From Methylococcus capsulatus str. Texas = ATCC 19069 (lineage in GTDB: Bacteria > Pseudomonadota > Gammaproteobacteria > Methylococcales > Methylococcaceae): a stretch of DNA of 64,000 bases. The notes beneath the pieces were generated by a model. That model was not told where the DNA came from. It saw nothing but the letters and a program-made list of their open reading frames with translations, and made no database searches. Both the position numbers and the translations under genes were made by a program. Location of the stretch: contig NZ_KE384224.1 in the NCBI RefSeq assembly GCF_000424685.1, positions 723,149 to 787,148 of the forward strand. The letters run 5' to 3'. Below, piece by piece: positions 16,730-25,972 of this stretch (its first letter is position 1; each line of letters starts with the position of its first letter).

Positions 16730-18039
16730 GTCGAAGCGATACCCCCTCCGGTCTCCCCCTCGACACACGCTGCCTGCTCGATGCGCTGGCCGGACTCGAA
16801 TGCACCGGCGCCCTCTACCTCCTGGACGAGGAGGAGCGGGTGAGCTACTGGAGTTCGGCTGCCGAGCAGCTGACGGGCCACACGGGTGAATTTGCGACCG
16901 GCGAATCCATCGCCCGGCTGCTGCCCGGCTATGGCCCCCCTCGAGCTGACGACGGCAGAGGCGAGGACGAAATCCGGGTCGAGCGGGCGGATGGCTCGGC
17001 GCTGCTGTTGCGACGCCGGTACCATCCCCTCCGGGACCGGGAAGGGGCCGCCCGGGGCCGCCTGGAAGTACTCACCGCGATCGAAACCATCGGTACCCCT
17101 CTGGCGGAAGCCGATGTCGAGATCTTGCATGGACTGCTCACGCGCGAACCGGCGATGAAACAGGTGTTCCGTCTCATCCGCAATGTCGCGGAAACCGAGG
17201 CCACGGTATTGGTCCGCGGCGAATCGGGCACCGGCAAAGAACTGGTCGCCCGCGCCGTGCATGCCGAGAGTCACCGCGCCAGGGAGCCGTTTCTCGCGGT
17301 CAATTGTGCCGCGCTGGCACCCTCACTCCTGGAAAGCGAACTGTTCGGGCATGTCCGCGGCGCGTTTACCGGCGCCGTGCGCAGCCATGCCGGGCTGTTC
17401 CAGCGCGCCGACGGCGGCACCTTGTTCCTCGATGAAGTCGCCGAACTGCCGCTTGAGCTGCAGGCCAAGCTGCTGCGCGTGCTTCAGGAACGAAGCTTCG
17501 TTCCGGTCGGTGGCGACCGCACGCTCAGCGTGGATGTAAGGATCGTGGCAGCGACCCATCGCTCGCTGCGGGATGCGGTGCGCGAGGGCCGCTTCCGCGA
17601 GGATCTGATGTACCGTCTGCGGGTAGTCCCCCTCTTCCTGCCACCCTTGCGTGAGCGCCGCCGCGACATCGGCCTGCTGCTCTGGCATTTCATCGAACGG
17701 CACAATGCCCGCGGCCTGCGCCGCATCGTCCGCATCGACCCCGATGCCATGCGCCGGCTGCTCGACCATGCCTGGCCGGGTAATGTGCGCGAATTGCAGA
17801 ACGTGGTGGAATACGCCTTCGCCGTGGGGCGGGGGGAGGTGCTGGAACTCGATGATCTGCCGCCCGAATTCCGCGACGAGCGCGCCGGGCCGCAAACGTC
17901 CATGGAAGCCGTGCCGGATGAGGCCGATCGCATCCGCACGGCGCTGCGGCAATCCGGCGGGCGCATCGACCAGGCCGCCCGGCTGCTGCAGATGAGCCGG
18001 GCGACGCTATGGCGCAAAAGGAAGAAGCTGGGCGTGTGA
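16723..18039 (+). CDS. Sigma-54-dependent transcriptional activator, FisR-like
   Basis: A 438-residue enhancer-binding protein. Residues about 18-120 look like a PAS-type sensor with two cysteines (Cys17, Cys27). Residues about 138-370 are the AAA+ sigma-54 interaction domain with Walker A GESGTGKE (166-173), the sigma-54 contact loop GAFTGA (213-218) and Walker [13 protein letters not shown] from 231. The C-terminus is a Fis-type helix-turn-helix ([20 protein letters not shown]). It is divergent from the persulfide dioxygenase/TauE operon. FisR activators of sqr/pdo genes in other bacteria sense sulfane sulfur through cysteines in the N-terminal domain; that this one does so is inferred. The ATG has no clear ribosome site and lies inside a repeat. 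Confidence 0.9.
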   Translation: MKRRSDTPSGLPLDTRCLLDALAGLECTGALYLLDEEERVSYWSSAAEQLTGHTGEFATGESIARLLPGYGPPRADDGRGEDEIRVERADGSALLLRRRYHPLRDREGAARGRLEVLTAIETIGTPLAEADVEILHGLLTREPAMKQVFRLIRNVAETEATVLVRGESGTGKELVARAVHAESHRAREPFLAVNCAALAPSLLESELFGHVRGAFTGAVRSHAGLFQRADGGTLFLDEVAELPLELQAKLLRVLQERSFVPVGGDRTLSVDVRIVAATHRSLRDAVREGRFREDLMYRLRVVPLFLPPLRERRRDIGLLLWHFIERHNARGLRRIVRIDPDAMRRLLDHAWPGNVRELQNVVEYAFAVGRGEVLELDDLPPEFRDERAGPQTSMEAVPDEADRIRTALRQSGGRIDQAARLLQMSRATLWRKRKKLGV

Positions 18040-18075
18040 CGGAAGGGGGCAGCCCTGCCCCGGATTCCGGGCTCC

Positions 18076-19593
18076 CTATTGGATGTCCCACAGCCCCATC
18101 ATACCCATGTCCTCATGCTCGAGGATGTGACAGTGGAACACCGTGACACCGCCGTAATCCTTCACCGGCACCAGCAGTTTGACACTCCCCATGGCCGGCA
18201 CGATGACGGTGTCCTTCCAGGCCGGCGTCGTGGTATACAGTGATTTGTAGGCCGAATCGCCGCCGCTGATGGAAATCACCTGCGCCGGGTTGACGTGCTG
18301 ATGAAAGGGATGGTCCATCATGCTGTTGTTGTAGATTTCCCACACCTCGTAGGTTTCACGTCCCGAAACGATGGTATAGGCCTCGGTGTCCGAAAAGGCG
18401 ATGCCGTTGATGGAGGCCGAGCCACCGCCCATCATGCCCATCCCCATGCTCAGGGTGATCTGCCGGGTGACCGCATTGGCCGGCACGTTCAGCCGAGTCG
18501 CGCTGGGATCGACCATCGCCGGCAGGTTCTGGCTCAGCGATGAGCCGGTGACGTTCACGGTCATGAGGGTGATCTGCTGATTGGCCGAGTCGCCCGCCCC
18601 CCGGTTGTATGGCAAGGCCTGCAACTTGTAGTAACCCTTGGTGCTCGAAGCCTTCACCAGGACGTCCACCCGCTCGCCCGGCGACAGCAGCACGGTGCTC
18701 TGCGCATAGGGCTTGTCCAGCAGGCCGCCGTCCGTGCCGACCACCCGCAGCGAATGGCTGCCCAGGCTGAGCTTGTAGAACCGCGCGTTGCTGGCGTTGA
18801 CGATCTTCCAGCGCTGCACCTGCCCTGGCCGCATCGCCAGCACCGGGTTGACTTGGCCGTTCACCAGCATCGTGTCGCCTTCCTTGCCGTTCATGAAGTC
18901 CGCCGACGTGTGGGCTTCCGGCGCGCCGCCGCTGAGAGTGATGTCCTTCAGGACCAGGATGTGCGTTTCGTAGCCCGAGAGCGCCGTTCCCTCGTCCGCC
19001 ACCTCCAGCGCTCCCGCCTGGCCTGCCCAGACCTGTTCCGCGACATTGCCATGTACGTGCGGATGATAGAAGTTGAGGTTCCCGCCCCGGTGAAGCGAAA
19101 GATCGTATTCGTAGTCGAAGGTCTCACCGGACGGGAAATGCACCAGGACGTTGTCGGCGTTCCCGGCGGGCGAGACGTGCAGGCCATGGGTATGCAGATT
19201 GGTCATGTCGCGGGGCATCCCCATGTCGTTCACCCCGCTATAGGGCAGCGAATTCTTGAAATGGACCTTCAGGATGTCGCCCTTCTTCACCTTGATGGTG
19301 GGGCCGGGGAAGAAGCCGTTGTAAGTCTGCAGGTTTGCCGTCGTCCCGTTGACGTTGACGGGTGCGATTTTCGCTTCCAGGTTGACTTCGACGACGCCCG
19401 GGGTCATCGACAGATTGGGCAGCGTCGGTGGATCGGCGAACGCCGCTCCGCGGGGCGGGTCGATGACGGTGGTCGATGTGCAGCCCATCATGCATCCGCC
19501 GCCCATCATGGCGGCTCCGGGAGAGGCATAGACGGCGGCGGCCATCGTCACGGCCGTCAGTACGATATTCCGGGTTCTTGTTGTCTTAGTCAT
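18076..19593 (-). CDS. Exported multicopper oxidase
   Basis: The 505-residue product has a signal peptide (residues about 1-28) and three cupredoxin domains. Copper ligand motifs are complete: LHTHG (His134, His136), HPHVHG (His177, 179, 181), HPFHQH and HCHILEHEDMGMM near the C-terminus, which together form the type 1 site and the trinuclear cluster. Two metal-rich stretches stand out: MMGGGCMMGC at 29-38 just after the signal, and SMGMGMMGGGS before the last domain. The likely role is periplasmic oxidation of Cu(I) or other metals, as in CueO/CopA-type oxidases. The ATG at 19593 has no visible Shine-Dalgarno sequence; longer frames would mask the signal peptide. Confidence 0.9.
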   Translation of the reverse strand: MTKTTRTRNIVLTAVTMAAAVYASPGAAMMGGGCMMGCTSTTVIDPPRGAAFADPPTLPNLSMTPGVVEVNLEAKIAPVNVNGTTANLQTYNGFFPGPTIKVKKGDILKVHFKNSLPYSGVNDMGMPRDMTNLHTHGLHVSPAGNADNVLVHFPSGETFDYEYDLSLHRGGNLNFYHPHVHGNVAEQVWAGQAGALEVADEGTALSGYETHILVLKDITLSGGAPEAHTSADFMNGKEGDTMLVNGQVNPVLAMRPGQVQRWKIVNASNARFYKLSLGSHSLRVVGTDGGLLDKPYAQSTVLLSPGERVDVLVKASSTKGYYKLQALPYNRGAGDSANQQITLMTVNVTGSSLSQNLPAMVDPSATRLNVPANAVTRQITLSMGMGMMGGGSASINGIAFSDTEAYTIVSGRETYEVWEIYNNSMMDHPFHQHVNPAQVISISGGDSAYKSLYTTTPAWKDTVIVPAMGSVKLLVPVKDYGGVTVFHCHILEHEDMGMMGLWDIQ

Positions 19594-19842
19594 TTTTATA
19601 ATTTTATGTATTTGGATAGATTTGACATTAATGACCACGAGGGCCAGAACACTGGATGCAGATATCGAACCATCCGCTGACGACACCCCCGTGATCAGAT
19701 GAATCAAAGGCTTCTCTCCTCCTGGCCGCCTTTCGATCCGGAGGGAACACGTGATTTCCCTCGATCAGGAAGGTGAACTGCCTCACCCCGAAACCGCGCC
19801 CGGCAAGCAGAATTTGCGGAAGATCGATGTCACGGTTCACGC

Positions 19843-19848
19843 TATAAT
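19843..19848 (+). promoter_or_regulatory. Perfect -10 box before argG
   Basis: TATAAT lies 40 bases upstream of the argG ATG. The -35 position at 17-base spacing (AAGATC) is weak. The rest of the 294-bp spacer between the multicopper oxidase gene and argG shows no gene. Confidence 0.5.
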
Positions 19849-19887
19849 TGGTTATTTTCGTCCTGTAACCGCGCGGTTCGCCCCATC

Positions 19888-21114
<1,227 letters not shown>

Positions 21115-21205
21115 CCATCAAGATGCCGCCCCGGCACGGCGAGCCGCGCCGGGAAACACAATATCGCGGCTGTGACGAAACGCCGCCCTCGCCAAATCCC
21201 GTGGA

Positions 21206-21236
21206 TATGATATATTCAAGAATAATTATCATTTGC
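21206..21236 (+). promoter_or_regulatory. Fur box and promoter region of feoAB
   Basis: Read on the minus strand this stretch contains AATGATAATTATTC followed by TTGAATATATCATAT, overlapping matches to the Fur consensus (GATAATGATAATCATTATC). It ends about a dozen bases upstream of the feoA ATG, a suitable place for iron-dependent repression of ferrous iron uptake. Confidence 0.7.
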
Positions 21237-21247
21237 GGGGTTTGCCT

Positions 21248-21490
21248 ATGGATTCCAACCTGAACCTGAACAGTCTCAAAGAAGGCGAATCGGCGATCAT
21301 CCGTGCCATCAGTGCGGAAGGCGCCCTCTACCACCGCCTGGTCGGCCTCGGTTTCCGGGTCGGGAAGCCCATCGCCGTCGTCCGCCACGGCCGGTTCAAG
21401 GGCCCCCTGCAGGTCCGGATCGGAAATACCGACATCATCATGCGGCGCAGCGACGCCGAAAGAATCCGAGTCATCGCCAAGACAGCCTGA
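21248..21490 (+). CDS. feoA: Ferrous iron transport protein A
   Basis: FeoA is a small cytoplasmic SH3-like protein that supports the FeoB iron permease. The 80-residue product begins MDSNLNLNSLKEGESAIIRAI and contains LYHRLVGLGFRVGKPIAVVR and LQVRIGNTDIIMRRSDAERI, the standard FeoA sequence pattern. Its stop overlaps the feoB start by one base (TGATG), so the two are translationally coupled. A Fur-type operator lies just upstream. Confidence 0.95.
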   Translation: MDSNLNLNSLKEGESAIIRAISAEGALYHRLVGLGFRVGKPIAVVRHGRFKGPLQVRIGNTDIIMRRSDAERIRVIAKTA

Positions 21491-23277
21491 TGAAGAGAAT
21501 CGCCCTGGTCGGCATGCCGAATACCGGCAAATCCACGTTCTTCAACCGCTTGACCGGAGCATCCGCCCGGGTCGGCAACTGGCCGGGCATCACGGTCGAC
21601 CTGCTGAGCGCGAGGATTATCCTCGGCGGCACGGTCGCGCAAGTGGTAGACCTGCCGGGCATCTACAGCTTCCACGGTTTTTCCGAAGACGAGAAGGTGG
21701 TCCGTGACTTTTTGGAGAACAACCCGGTGGACCTGGTCGCTGTCGTACTCAACGCCACCCAGATCGACCGCCAGCTCCCTTTCGCGCTCCAGGTCGCGCG
21801 GCTCGGACTGCCTACCGTCCTGCTACTCAACATGGCCGATGAAGCCCGCCATCTGGGGATCAGCATTGATGCCCGGCGGATGGCCGAATTGCTGCGCATG
21901 CCAGTGATCCTTCTAAGCGCAAAGTACGGCAATGGCTTCCAGAGCGTCACCCAGACCCTGCTGCGGGCCCTCGATTCAGGCACCGCCCATGCCCCGCCAG
22001 ACGTGGCGCAGACCTTCTCGGAGGACCACCAGATCGAAACGGCGGCCGCTGCCGTCATGCGTGCCGCGGTCCGGGTTCCAAGACGATTGCCGGAAAACGC
22101 CACGACGCGCATCGATCGCCTCCTCCTCCACCCTTGGGCAGGACTCCCGCTGTTCTTCCTGTTCATGTTCCTGCTATTCCAATTCATCTTCACGCTGGGA
22201 AAACCGATGCAGGACGGGGTGGCCTGGGCATTGACGGAGCTGCGTACACTCTGGCTCGAACCGCTGACGGCCGGCCTCCCGGCCTTCGCCAGCGGACTGC
22301 TTCTGGACGGCATCTACAGTGGTGTCGGTACCGTGGCCGCCTTCGTGCCCATCATCATCCTGTTCTTCCTGGTGATGACCCTGATCGAAGACAGCGGCTA
22401 TCTGTCGCGCGTCGCTTTTCTGATGGACGCCCTGATGGCCCGACTGGGGCTGGACGGACGCAGCTTCGTCATGCTGCTCATGGGCTTCGGCTGCAACGTG
22501 CCGGCACTGATGGGGACACGGGTCATGCGCTCACGGGACCTGCGTCTGCTCACCATGCTGGTGATCCCGTTTTCGCTGTGTTCGGCGCGGCTGCAGGTGT
22601 TCCTGTTCATCACGGCGGCACTGTTCACCGTGGAAACGGCGCCGGCGGTGTTGTTCAGCCTTTATCTCCTGAGCTTCACGACGGCACTGACGACCGCGGT
22701 AGCGTTCAAAAACCGGTTCGTCAGCAACGAACCCTTCGTCATCGAGCTTCCTCCCTACCGCCTGCCGACCTGGCGCCAGATCTTCCTGCGCGGCTGGCAT
22801 GAAGTCCGGCATTTCTTGAGACGCGCATCCAAGTTCATCACGGCCGGCGTGGTCGCGGTTTGGTTGCTCACCCATCTTCCGACCGATGTTCCGGCCGGCG
22901 GCGTGGATACGCTGGCGGGTCACATCGCCGCCTGGCTGGCACCAGTGCTGTCCCCCATCGGCATCGATGCCCAGCTGAGCCTCGCTCTGATCTTCGGTTT
23001 CATCGCCAAGGAAATCGTGGTCGGCTCGCTTGCCGCCATCTACGGACTGGAAGGCGATGCTTTGATGGGACTGATGGCACAGAGGCTCGACTGGGTGCAG
23101 GCCTACAGCTTCATGCTGTTCACCCTGATCTATCTGCCGTGCCTGTCGACAGTGGCCACCCTGCGCACCGAGTCGAAAAGCCGTGCGTTCATGTTTGGCT
23201 CCATATTCTGGTCGCTGCTGCTGGCCTGGCTTACGAGCTTCGTGTTCTATCAGGGCGCGCGCTCGTTGGGGTTCTGA
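21490..23277 (+). CDS. feoB: Ferrous iron transport protein B
   Basis: FeoB is the GTPase-gated inner-membrane Fe2+ transporter. The N-terminal G domain shows GMPNTGKSTFFNRLTG (G1, residues 8-23), WPGITVD and VVDLPGIYSFHGFSEDE (G3). The membrane part has paired gate motifs (LIEDSGYLSRVAFLMD, GFGCNVPALMGTR) and a second-half gate at FIAKEIVVGSLAAIYG. At 595 residues it is shorter than the E. coli protein (about 770), as in the compact FeoB class. No separate feoC is present; a strong terminator follows. Confidence 0.95.
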   Translation: MKRIALVGMPNTGKSTFFNRLTGASARVGNWPGITVDLLSARIILGGTVAQVVDLPGIYSFHGFSEDEKVVRDFLENNPVDLVAVVLNATQIDRQLPFALQVARLGLPTVLLLNMADEARHLGISIDARRMAELLRMPVILLSAKYGNGFQSVTQTLLRALDSGTAHAPPDVAQTFSEDHQIETAAAAVMRAAVRVPRRLPENATTRIDRLLLHPWAGLPLFFLFMFLLFQFIFTLGKPMQDGVAWALTELRTLWLEPLTAGLPAFASGLLLDGIYSGVGTVAAFVPIIILFFLVMTLIEDSGYLSRVAFLMDALMARLGLDGRSFVMLLMGFGCNVPALMGTRVMRSRDLRLLTMLVIPFSLCSARLQVFLFITAALFTVETAPAVLFSLYLLSFTTALTTAVAFKNRFVSNEPFVIELPPYRLPTWRQIFLRGWHEVRHFLRRASKFITAGVVAVWLLTHLPTDVPAGGVDTLAGHIAAWLAPVLSPIGIDAQLSLALIFGFIAKEIVVGSLAAIYGLEGDALMGLMAQRLDWVQAYSFMLFTLIYLPCLSTVATLRTESKSRAFMFGSIFWSLLLAWLTSFVFYQGARSLGF

Positions 23278-23288
23278 CGGACGTTCGG

Positions 23289-23321
23289 ACGAAAAAGCCC
23301 GCGTAATGCGGGCTTTTTCGT
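23289..23321. terminator. Bidirectional rho-independent terminator after feoB
   Basis: The stem AAAAAGCCCGC / GCGGGCTTTTT with a 4-5 base loop sits 12 bases after the feoB stop. A-tract and T-tract flank both sides, so it can end both feoB and the convergent sigma-54 activator transcript. Confidence 0.9.
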
Positions 23322-23340
23322 GCGGCGACCGGGACGGTGG

Positions 23341-24282
23341 TCAATGGATGCCATATTTCTGCATCCGGTAGAGCAGTGTGTCCCGAGAAATGCCGAGCAG
23401 ACGGGCGGAACGGCTGCGGTTGCCGTTGGTCCGGTTCAAGGCCTGGCGGATCAGATCCATTTCCACCTGTTCCAGTTCGATGCCCATGTCGGGCAACGGG
23501 AACAGACCTTTGGTGGCAGGCGCCCGATGGGTGATTTCGAGGGGCAGGTTGCTTTCCTCGATCACCCGGCCGGCCAGCAGAATCGACAGCCGCTCACAGA
23601 CGTTGCGCAGTTCCCGGACGTTGCCCGGCCAGCTGTAATTGCAGAGGCGGTTCAATGCCGCCTTGCTGAAGGTCGCGGGCGCCAGCCCGTGTTCGCGGGC
23701 GAACCGCTCCATGTAATGCTGCAACAGCAGGACGATGTCACCCATCCGTTCCCGCAGTGGCGGGATTTCCAGGGGAACCACGTTCAGTCGGTAATAGAGG
23801 TCCTTGCGGAACTCGCCGCGTTCGATCTTGGCGTGAAGGTTGGCGTTGGTGGCGGCAATGATGCGCACGTCCACGTTGTAGGTCTGGGTTTCACCCACCG
23901 GCTGGATTTCGCCCGTTTCCAGGAAACGCAGGAGCTTTGCCTGCAAAGGCAGGGACAAAGAGTCCACTTCATCCAGGAACAGCGTGCCGCCATCGGCGGC
24001 GGGGAGGCGGCCGGTCTGGTTACAGACCGCGCCGGTGAATGAACCCCGACGGTGGCCGAAAAGCTCGGATTCAGCAATCGCCTCGGGAAGAGCCGCGCAA
24101 TTCAGTGTGACGAACGGCTTTTCCGCCCGGGGACTGTGCATTTGAAGAGCGTTGGCCAGAACCTCCTTGCCGGTTCCGGTCTCGCCGACGATGAGGACGG
24201 TGACATCGGTCGCCGCGACCAGTTTTGCGCTTCTGGTGAGCGCTTCGAAGCTCGGTGATTGTCCAATCAGTGTATCAAACAT
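23341..24282 (-). CDS. Sigma-54-dependent activator lacking a sensor domain
   Basis: A 313-residue enhancer-binding protein that starts directly in the AAA+ domain (FDTLIGQSPSFEALTRSA). Walker A GETGTGKE is at 33-40, the sigma-54 contact loop is GSFTGA at 80-85 (Ser in place of the usual Ala), and Walker [13 protein letters not shown] follows. The C-terminus is a Fis-type helix-turn-helix (NRSRSARLLGISRDTLLYRM). No receiver, GAF or PAS domain is present, a layout like PspF, whose activity is controlled by a partner protein. It begins 17 bases after the gene for a DsbD_2-like membrane protein and is very likely co-transcribed with it. Its targets are unknown. Confidence 0.9.
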   Translation of the reverse strand: MFDTLIGQSPSFEALTRSAKLVAATDVTVLIVGETGTGKEVLANALQMHSPRAEKPFVTLNCAALPEAIAESELFGHRRGSFTGAVCNQTGRLPAADGGTLFLDEVDSLSLPLQAKLLRFLETGEIQPVGETQTYNVDVRIIAATNANLHAKIERGEFRKDLYYRLNVVPLEIPPLRERMGDIVLLLQHYMERFAREHGLAPATFSKAALNRLCNYSWPGNVRELRNVCERLSILLAGRVIEESNLPLEITHRAPATKGLFPLPDMGIELEQVEMDLIRQALNRTNGNRSRSARLLGISRDTLLYRMQKYGIH

Positions 24283-24299
24283 AACCTCACCCAACTTTC

Positions 24300-25025
24300 T
24301 TAATATTCGAGGTGGTGCAGCACCAGCGGATTCAAGCCCGGGAAAGCGGCCAGCACTGCCAGTACGATGAGGGTAATCCCCGCGATCTGACGGAATTTCT
24401 GCATCCGCGATAACCGCACCAGCAGGCTGGTCATTATACCGACACCGACCACCGCCGGCAAAGTCCCGATGCCGAACGACAGCATGGTGAAAGTGCTCCG
24501 GACGACGTCCCCCGTGGTGGCGGCCAGCGCCAGCGCCGTATAGACCAGCCCGCACGGTAGCCAGCCCCAGACCATGCCGAAGAAGAAAGCCTGTGGCAGG
24601 GTCTCCACCGGAATCAGCCGGCGTCCGTACGGCTCGATGCGCTTCCAGAACAGGGCTCCGCCTTTTTCGATGTAGGCGAAACGGGGAAACCAGCCTCCGA
24701 TGTGCAACCCCGCGCCCAGCATCACCAGCGCCGAGAGGATCTGTAATACGCGGTGTCCGTGCCCCTCGCCCAGGGGGATGGACAGGACATGCTCCAGAAG
24801 TCCGGCGATCAGGCCACCGATCGCATAACTGGTGATCCGCCCCATGTTGTAACTCAGCACGAAAGGCATCAACAAGCCCTTGTTGTCACGGATCTCCCGC
24901 CGCAGGCTCAGCGTCAGTGATCCAATGATGGAGCCGCACATGCTCAGGCAGTGCAGTGCGCTGAACAGTCCCATCAGCAGAGCGACCAGATAGGACGTGC
25001 CAAAAGCTTGTTCGATAGGGTGCAT
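24300..25025 (-). CDS. DsbD_2/TauE-like membrane protein with HCLSMCG motif
   Basis: The 241-residue polytopic protein has about six membrane helices. It starts with SYLVALLMGLFSALHCLSMCGSIIGSLTLSL, where His and two Cys in HCLSMC form a likely metal or redox site. SYNMGRITSYAIGGLIAGLLE and FFFGMVWGWLPCGLVYTALALA (another Cys) follow. This pattern is that of the sulfite exporter TauE/SafE-annotated branch (PF13386) often found beside copper P-type ATPases and cbb3 oxidase assembly genes. No such genes are adjacent here; instead a sensorless sigma-54 activator follows. Export or assembly of copper is a plausible but unproven role. Confidence 0.8.
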   Translation of the reverse strand: MHPIEQAFGTSYLVALLMGLFSALHCLSMCGSIIGSLTLSLRREIRDNKGLLMPFVLSYNMGRITSYAIGGLIAGLLEHVLSIPLGEGHGHRVLQILSALVMLGAGLHIGGWFPRFAYIEKGGALFWKRIEPYGRRLIPVETLPQAFFFGMVWGWLPCGLVYTALALAATTGDVVRSTFTMLSFGIGTLPAVVGVGIMTSLLVRLSRMQKFRQIAGITLIVLAVLAAFPGLNPLVLHHLEY

Positions 25026-25088
25026 GGGAGCGAAACGATACCAGAAATGCCCAGGGGCCGACAGGCCGAAACGCCCCGGCCACCGAGT

Positions 25089-25817
25089 TCAGCCCGCCGC
25101 GAACACGTCGCGGATCTGCGCCTGTGCCCGCTGGGCGGCCTCGCGGGGATCGGCTGCATCGCGGATCGGCCGGCCCACCACGATGTAATCGGCACCGTTG
25201 CGGAACGCCTGATCGACCGTCACCACCCGCTTCTGGTCGTCCTCAGGACGGTTTTCGACAGGCCGGATGCCGGGCGACACGACCATTAGCTTGTGGTCGA
25301 TCTCACCGCGCAACAGCGGGACCTCGAGCCCGGACGACACCACCCCGTCGCAACCCACTGCCAGGGCGCGCCGGGCACGGGACAAGACCAGTTCCTGCAC
25401 GTCGCACTGGAAGCCGAGATCACGCAGATCCCCCTGGTCCAGGCTGGTCAGGACCGTGACCGCCAGAATGCCGAGGCTCCCCTTGTTGCGGGCCGCCGCC
25501 TCCATGATCGCATCGTTGCCGTGCACGGTGGCGAAATCCACCCCGCGCCGGCTCAGCGCCTTGACCGCGCGGCCGACGGTCTCCGGCACGTCGAAGAACT
25601 TGAGATCGACGAAAACCTTCTTGTCTTTGGCCTTGAGCCAATCCACCAAAGCGAAACAGTCGCCGGACATGAACAGCTCCAGCCCCACCTTGTAGAAGCT
25701 CACGGCGTCGCCGAGGCGTTCCACCAAGGTCTTGGCTTCGGAGACATCCGGCAGGTCCAGCGCCATGATCAGGCGATCGGCCACGGGAATGGGCTTGTTC
25801 GAAAGGAAATTCGGCAT
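25089..25817 (-). CDS. pyrF: Orotidine 5'-phosphate decarboxylase
   Basis: PyrF makes UMP from OMP, the last step of de novo pyrimidine synthesis. The 242-residue TIM-barrel protein has the substrate aspartate in IMALDLPDV, the catalytic Asp-x-Lys-x-x-Asp array in FVDLKFFDVPETV (the usual His of DLKFHDIP is Phe here), VHGNDAIMEAA, and the phosphate-binding loop near VVGRPIRDAADP. No good Shine-Dalgarno sequence precedes the ATG. A terminator-like hairpin lies in the leader on the same strand, suggesting attenuation. Confidence 0.95.
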   Translation of the reverse strand: MPNFLSNKPIPVADRLIMALDLPDVSEAKTLVERLGDAVSFYKVGLELFMSGDCFALVDWLKAKDKKVFVDLKFFDVPETVGRAVKALSRRGVDFATVHGNDAIMEAAARNKGSLGILAVTVLTSLDQGDLRDLGFQCDVQELVLSRARRALAVGCDGVVSSGLEVPLLRGEIDHKLMVVSPGIRPVENRPEDDQKRVVTVDQAFRNGADYIVVGRPIRDAADPREAAQRAQAQIRDVFAAG

Positions 25818-25836
25818 GTCGGGTTCGTCGGGGCAG

Positions 25837-25864
25837 TCAAGAAAAACGGCGCCTTTCGCGCCGT
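25837..25864 (-). terminator. Terminator-like hairpin in the pyrF leader (possible attenuator)
   Basis: Read on the minus strand: ACGGCGC, loop GAAAG, GCGCCGT, then TTTTCTT. This is a full intrinsic terminator shape about 20 bases before the pyrF start codon. The upstream gene is on the opposite strand, so there is no upstream transcript to terminate. Confidence 0.65.
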
Positions 25865-25872
25865 CATGGCGA

Positions 25873-25901
25873 ATTATGGAGCCAACGGCGTGCTTTGCCT
25901 A
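25873..25901 (-). promoter_or_regulatory. Candidate pyrF promoter
   Basis: On the minus strand TAGGCA, a 17-base spacer and CATAAT fit a sigma-70 promoter (4/6 and 5/6 matches). The predicted transcript would begin almost at the base of the leader hairpin. Confidence 0.4.
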
Positions 25902-25972
25902 GGACCCTTGCGCCCCCAATGAGGGCGACTGCCGATAAAATGGGCACATCGCGGTTTCCGGACGGCATCTCA

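Noticed and set aside
21130..21165. GC-rich hairpin after argG
   Set aside because: The stem is good but no T-tract follows, so a terminator cannot be claimed.
24990..25012. TGGCACG on the minus strand, considered as a sigma-54 promoter
   Set aside because: No TTGC-like -12 element at the right spacing, and it lies inside the coding sequence of the DsbD_2-like gene.
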